Assembly (NCBI GenBank): GCA_964390695.1
Contig: CAYMKI010000018.1
Coordinates: 1 to 34,461 of the forward strand
Source: CAWACC01 sp964390695
Lineage (GTDB): Bacteria; Chlamydiota; Chlamydiia; Chlamydiales; Parachlamydiaceae
Direction: 5' to 3'
DNA: 34,461 nt
The number at the start of each line of letters is the position of its first letter. Positions within the stretch are counted from its first letter, which is position 1. The position numbers and the translations under genes were made by a program. The notes beneath the pieces are model-generated. The model saw only the letters and a program-made list of their open reading frames with translations. It made no database searches and was not told the DNA's origin. Of this stretch, positions 31,003 through 34,461 are shown in pieces.

Positions 31003-31701
31003 CTATAGGGTCCAATCTACGGGTTCTTTGCCTAGTTCGCTTAACAGTGCATTGCATTTGGAAAAATGTCGGCAGCCTAAAAAACCTTGATGGGCAGATA
31101 ATGGCGAAGGGTGCGCGGCTGTCAGTAGGTAACGGCTGTCTAGGTTGAATCCTTTGATTCGCTTGCATTTTTCCTGGGCAAATTTTCCCCATAGGAGGAA
31201 GATCACAGGATCTTTTCTCTTGCTCAGCTTTTCAATCACAGCGTCGGTAAACTTTTCCCACCCTTTGCCTTGATGCGACATCGGCTCGCCTTGTCGCACC
31301 GTCAGAGAAGCATTGAGGAGCATCACCCCTCTCTTCGTCCAGGGGAGCAAGCAGCCATGCTTGGGAGCGGTAAAGCCGACATCTTCGGCAAGTTCCTTGT
31401 AGATGTTTTGCAGGGATGGAGGCGGCGGTACGCCTATAGGGACGCTGAAGGAAAGTCCGTGGGCTTGACCGGGTCCGTGATAGGGGTCCTGGCCCATAAT
31501 CACGACTTTGACCTGTTCAAAAGGCGTTTGCCAAAAGGCATTGAACATCAGGTCTTGAGGAGGATACACAGGGATTTGACCCGAGCGTTCTTGAGCTAAA
31601 AATGCCGCTAAAGAAATCACATAGGGGTCTAGCAGTTCCTCTTTTAATACGTCCTGCCAGCTCGGCGGCAGTTCGAAAGGGATAAAGGGTCTTTGTTCCA
31701 T
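31003..31701 (-). CDS. ung: Uracil-DNA glycosylase (232 aa)
   Basis: Family 1 UDG, which removes uracil from DNA to begin base excision repair. All landmarks are present: the water-activating loop GQDPYH (70-75) with Asp72, HGLSFSVP (81-88) lining the pocket, LLNASLTV (128-135), FLLWGKFAQ (168-176), and the DNA-intercalating loop HPSPLSAHQGF (197-207) with catalytic His197. Length and spacing match bacterial Ung. The start is the only sensible ATG, with a weak ribosome-binding site. A small hairpin (30989-31005) overlaps its stop codon. It pairs naturally with the nearby thyX, since both keep uracil out of DNA, but they are on opposite strands and not an operon. Upstream lies the palindromic repeat at 31744-31854. 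Confidence 0.97.
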   Translation of the reverse strand: MEQRPFIPFELPPSWQDVLKEELLDPYVISLAAFLAQERSGQIPVYPPQDLMFNAFWQTPFEQVKVVIMGQDPYHGPGQAHGLSFSVPIGVPPPPSLQNIYKELAEDVGFTAPKHGCLLPWTKRGVMLLNASLTVRQGEPMSHQGKGWEKFTDAVIEKLSKRKDPVIFLLWGKFAQEKCKRIKGFNLDSRYLLTAAHPSPLSAHQGFLGCRHFSKCNALLSELGKEPVDWTL

Positions 31702-31743
31702 TTATGGCTCGTTATTTTGTAAATATTCAGCGTTGTAAAAAAA

Positions 31744-31854
31744 AAAATATTGAACCACGGAGCACACAGAGAACACAGAGAGGGGCAAAGCTCGGAGAGA
31801 ATATTCAAAGCCGAATTTTAAGATCTCTCCGTGGGCTATGTGGTTCAATATTTT
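31744..31854. repeat. Palindromic CACAGAG-type dispersed repeat, copy 2
   Basis: AAAATATTGAACCAC (31744-31758) is the perfect reverse complement of 31840-31854, and the inner parts (GGAGCACACAGAG against the complement of CTCTCCGTGGGC) continue the pairing imperfectly. Size and layout match copy 1 at 10900-10994. It lies just upstream of ung on the minus strand and could affect its expression. Confidence 0.8.
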
Positions 31855-31939
31855 ATGTAGTATGAGGGAAGGTGAATGATCACCGTTTTTTACAAAACTA
31901 TAGCATATTTTCGAGTTTTGATAAATGGGTTAAGTTGCC

Positions 31940-33952
31940 TTATGATTTCTGGCGTAAGCTTTCTAATTTTTGCACCATCTCCATAAAAGTCAGATCTGAT
32001 TTGAAAAACTCCTTCTCGTCTTTGTAAGTAATAGAAAAAGCCTTTTCTAACCCTAGAGCCTTCCACATTTTCGTCGGAGAGCCATAGAAGTTCAGCCAGG
32101 CAGCAATAGTCCCTTCAGCTGGACAGTTGGAAATCTTTATGTCGGTCAGTTCTTTGATTTTCTCCTCAGAAGGAAAAAATGCGATGGCATTTGTAAGCGC
32201 AGAGTGGCTGGATTTGAGCTGCTCAAGATCGGTTTCTATTTTTACCGGTGTGAGCTTGTGATAGACATTATAGGCGCGGCATGTCGGACCGTCATACGGG
32301 GCGTTGATATCTATGGCAAAGAGCTCCATTTCACTCCAATGCTTGTCTAATAATTTTTGGGTTAGAGAGTATCCCTTTAAGGCTTCTTCAACAGATTGTG
32401 GATGGAAAAACGTATATCCGGTCTCGGTTTTTTGAGGGTTTCCGTAGTAGGGGGCAATGTTTGAGGAAAACAACCTTTGAAAAATATAATCTTGAAGAAA
32501 CACGTACGTATTATAGTGTAACGTTTCCGGTAAGTCTAGGAGATGCAATGCCAAAGAAGCTCGTTCCGATTTTTGCTCTATATGGTCAAAGATAGTCTTT
32601 GTGATTTGCCCTTTTCTGAAATTGAAGGTTTCCTTCTGCTTTTCCTCTTCGATGCACGCTGCTAGGCTTTCACGGTACAGAGATTCGAGGTTTTCCTTGT
32701 GTCCCAGTTCTTCCCCTAACATCAACAAACGCTTGGCTGCCCACTCGGCTTTCCAATAGCTGCCTTGCCTGTCAAATAAACGAGGGTATTTTTCAGTCAA
32801 TAGCTGTATTTCTTCCATGGACATACACATGCACAGATCAGAGTAAAAGGGCAGCATCTTATCGGATGGCGGCAGTTCAAGGCATTTTTTATATTTTTCC
32901 AAGAAGCTTTCGATTTTGGTGGTTTCAGCGGCAGTAAGTTCGTTTTTAATCAGTCCGTAGGCAAAGTCTATATAACAATAATAGACATATAGCTTTGCTT
33001 TAGCCTCTTCCGGGTCATCTTCGTTTAGGAGAATCGCTTCCGATAGTTGACTGATCATGCCTAAGCAAAAGCCTTTGCCTTTTAGAGATATCACATCGCA
33101 TCCAAAGGACAATGAGGGATGATCATTCCAAAGGGAAGAAAAGAAGTTAGGGTGGTTGATATTGAGTGCTTCATCTCTATTCAAATACGCCGGACTGCCA
33201 GGCAGGATGAGATTTTTGACCATCTTTATTTCCAAACCCGCCTGGGCTTGGATTTGTTTCCTGACGACTTTGCGGATTTTTTCCAGGGCAGGGTTGTAGG
33301 TGACGACGGTGATGTTTTTTTGAGCATAGACTTCCGGAATTTTTACATTTTCTGGGGCTATGAGGATGGAGCCAGCAGGAATCTTCCAATCTCCGATGAT
33401 GTAAGTGTCATGAGGGGAAATGTTGAGCGTTTGTTTTAGAATGTTTTTGAGCGGGGTAAGCAGCACAAAGTCGCATTGTTCCCATGTCATCCACAGGCTG
33501 TGCGGGCGAACCATTTCGCCTAAGCTAAAGTGGATGGATAAAGATAGCCCTTTGCCTTGCTTCTGACTATTTAAAGATCTTCCATAAGGTCTAAGCACGG
33601 CATCCGGCCATAGATATGTGGATGCGTGAACAGCCCATATTTTATCTTCCAGTTCAGTGCTAACCGGGGATAATTGCAGGCAAAAATCTTTTAATCGAAT
33701 CGGATGCGAAGGATGTAAGACGTTGATCTTTTTTAAGTTGAGCATCAACTGTTGAAAGGACTCTAAGTGAGAAAATTGTGGTTTTGCGCAAAGGTTGATT
33801 TTTTCGATGATTTCGGAAAGTGTCGTGAGGTATTTCCCAGAAATAGGTCCCCCTTTTAAAGTGAGTTTATTTGTTTCAACATGGAAACAAGGATGTTCTG
33901 TAACACCGAGTGATGGTTGCGGTACAAATAGTTTAGGGGATATCTGCAGCAT
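31940..33952 (-). CDS. Large hypothetical protein (670 aa)
   Basis: Unrecognised. No signal peptide or membrane segment. An N-terminal globular block (about 105-215) has a patterned stretch, with RPYGRSL, then GLSLSIHFSLGEMVRPH (His141, His151), W154, FVLLTPLKNIL, and DTYIIGDWKIPAGSILIAPE. The strands and spaced His residues look like an enzyme core, possibly a hydrolase or transferase, but I cannot name it. Residues about 310-500 are helical, with Cys-rich LYVYYCYIDFAYG and PFYSDLCMCMSMEE. The C-terminal 150 residues are mixed. The start is the ATG at 33952; the nearest GGAG is 14 bases upstream, farther than ideal. Like the other large unknowns here it may be a lineage-specific effector. 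It lies in the same direction as ung, separated by repeat copy 2. Confidence 0.78.
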   Translation of the reverse strand: MLQISPKLFVPQPSLGVTEHPCFHVETNKLTLKGGPISGKYLTTLSEIIEKINLCAKPQFSHLESFQQLMLNLKKINVLHPSHPIRLKDFCLQLSPVSTELEDKIWAVHASTYLWPDAVLRPYGRSLNSQKQGKGLSLSIHFSLGEMVRPHSLWMTWEQCDFVLLTPLKNILKQTLNISPHDTYIIGDWKIPAGSILIAPENVKIPEVYAQKNITVVTYNPALEKIRKVVRKQIQAQAGLEIKMVKNLILPGSPAYLNRDEALNINHPNFFSSLWNDHPSLSFGCDVISLKGKGFCLGMISQLSEAILLNEDDPEEAKAKLYVYYCYIDFAYGLIKNELTAAETTKIESFLEKYKKCLELPPSDKMLPFYSDLCMCMSMEEIQLLTEKYPRLFDRQGSYWKAEWAAKRLLMLGEELGHKENLESLYRESLAACIEEEKQKETFNFRKGQITKTIFDHIEQKSERASLALHLLDLPETLHYNTYVFLQDYIFQRLFSSNIAPYYGNPQKTETGYTFFHPQSVEEALKGYSLTQKLLDKHWSEMELFAIDINAPYDGPTCRAYNVYHKLTPVKIETDLEQLKSSHSALTNAIAFFPSEEKIKELTDIKISNCPAEGTIAAWLNFYGSPTKMWKALGLEKAFSITYKDEKEFFKSDLTFMEMVQKLESLRQKS

Positions 33953-34160
33953 ATCTGAAAGTTTAACTCCTGATTAGTTAGAGGAATTTAAATTTTAAAT
34001 AAGAATACTTAAAAATGGGATTGCTGTGATTTATAATATAGTTGACAGGATTAATCGATCAATAAACTTTTTAATATATGTAAGAAAAAAAAGTAAAAGA
34101 AGGCGATTTGTTGTTTTGGTCACATCAAATAGACATTTTTTAATGTTGTTGGAATTATAT

Positions 34161-34206
34161 CAACGCAGAGAACACAGAGGCGCGGAGACGCGGAGATGCG
34201 GAGGAG
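34161..34206 (+). repeat. CACAGAG/CGGAG dispersed repeat, copy
   Basis: A string of related 7-9-base words (CGCAGAG, CACAGAGG, CGCGGAGA, CGCGGAGA, TGCGGAGG). It belongs to the same family as 10900-10994, 20981-21020 and 31744-31854 but is single-armed. Confidence 0.6.
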
Positions 34207-34213
34207 GGGTACT

Positions 34214-34258
34214 ATTCACACACATAGGTAACATTTTGATTCACACACATAGGTAACA
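34214..34258 (+). repeat. 25-bp tandem repeat (ATTCACACACATAGGTAACA)
   Basis: The 20 bases at 34214-34233 recur perfectly at 34239-34258. Doubled short words of this kind are found at the ends of some insertion sequences (I am reminded of IS481-type ends), but no transposase is in the window, so this is at most an orphan end. Confidence 0.7.
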
Positions 34259-34274
34259 ACTAATATTTCCTGAC

Positions 34275-34342
34275 TTGTGCCAATTAGTGTAACACAAGGG
34301 TCCCTAATTTAAATTTCAATATCATGATTTATATTCATGTTT
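34275..34342 (+). repeat. Dispersed repeat, copy C lacking the GCCGGCGAAGCCG core
   Basis: Starts TTGTGCCAATTAGTG like copy A and continues with a CTAATTTAAATTTCAATATC stretch matching copy B. Where A and B have the core, copy C goes straight to ATGATTTATATTCATGTTT. It may represent the target state before a core unit was inserted, or a deletion. Confidence 0.6.
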
Positions 34343-34368
34343 CCAATAAGTGCTCTAAGAATTTTCTT

Positions 34369-34410
34369 CAGGCTGCAGGCCTGGTACGTATTAGCCCAGG
34401 GCATCGCCCT
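34369..34410 (+). repeat. CAGGCTGCAGGCCTG repeat, copy 2
   Basis: Nearly identical to 20201-20241 (one A/G change in the CTGRTACG part and a small change at the end). It carries the same CAGGCTGCAGGCCTG hairpin; the second hairpin's right arm is altered here. Confidence 0.75.
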
Positions 34411-34461
34411 TGTCATTACCCATTTTATTAGAAAATTTTTTATAAGAGAACCTTTTAACAA

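Larger units (their letters stand above)
33953..34461. other. Right-edge noncoding repeat cluster
   Basis: About 500 bases without a credible gene; the only long frame (34026-34256) runs through repeats. The first 200 bases are AT-rich. Then come a CGGAG/CACAGAG run (34161-34206), a 25-bp tandem repeat (34214-34258), repeat copy C (34275-34342) and a second CAGGCTGCAGGCCTG unit (34369-34410). Three of these four also occur elsewhere in the window. Confidence 0.65.

Noticed and set aside
10900..34206. CRISPR array from the CACAGAG-type repeats
   Set aside because: The units are short words without regular spacing or unique spacers of uniform size, and there are no cas genes. I also saw no tRNA or rRNA gene in the window.
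34026..34256. 76-aa plus-strand open frame
   Set aside because: It starts in AT-rich DNA and ends by reading through the CGGAG and tandem repeats; no family likeness and no ribosome-binding site.

Overview
The window looks like a piece of a chlamydial (Chlamydiota) genome, most likely an environmental, amoeba-type lineage. This is inferred from gene content and not proven. The supporting signs are a roughly 546-residue two-lobed ThyX like that of Chlamydia, an lpdA-lipA pair in the order known from Chlamydia, several very large proteins of effector type (ankyrin, lipase-like and kinase-like), and no flagellar, ribosomal or phage genes to suggest another group. The sequence is a scaffold with two 10-N gaps, at 6087-6096 and 26793-26802.

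Layout. 192-5185: a helical hypothetical protein (-), a GNAT acetyltransferase and a fructose-6-phosphate aldolase-type transaldolase (a two-gene + operon), then a 402-residue protein (-) in which I see the catalytic landmarks of a protein-kinase fold. 5446-10204: a zinc-ribbon membrane protein (-) diverges, across a gapped inverted repeat, from a + operon of lipoprotein, lpdA, lipA and a HEAT-repeat protein. 10235-20057: a small membrane protein (-); a 1656-residue protein (+) with a caspase/CHAT-like His/Cys pair followed by ankyrin repeats; a 983-residue protein (-) that meets it tail to tail with overlapping stop codons; and a 274-residue unknown (-). 20058-21217 is a decayed, repeat-rich stretch with an ankyrin fragment. 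21218-25780 encodes a 1520-residue protein with two separate alpha/beta-hydrolase nucleophile motifs. 25940-28002: a Wzm/Wzt-type polysaccharide ABC exporter. 28280-33952: thyX, a small FliE-like protein (-), ung (-) and a 670-residue unknown (-). The right edge holds only repeats.

How it fits together. Housekeeping genes (lipoate synthesis and E3 of 2-oxoacid dehydrogenases, dTMP synthesis, uracil excision, sugar phosphate metabolism) are interleaved with large lineage-specific genes that I suspect encode secreted host-interaction proteins. The intergenic spaces carry several families of short palindromic repeats. One is a 122-bp MITE-like element with 17-bp terminal inverted repeats and a 9-bp target duplication, sitting on the wzt stop codon. 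Another 431-bp repeat-bearing insert has split an originally convergent thyX/fliE-like gene junction and is flanked by 35-bp duplications of that junction.

The strongest candidates for undescribed biology are the caspase-like/ankyrin protein, the kinase-like protein, the double-hydrolase protein and the small mobile repeats.
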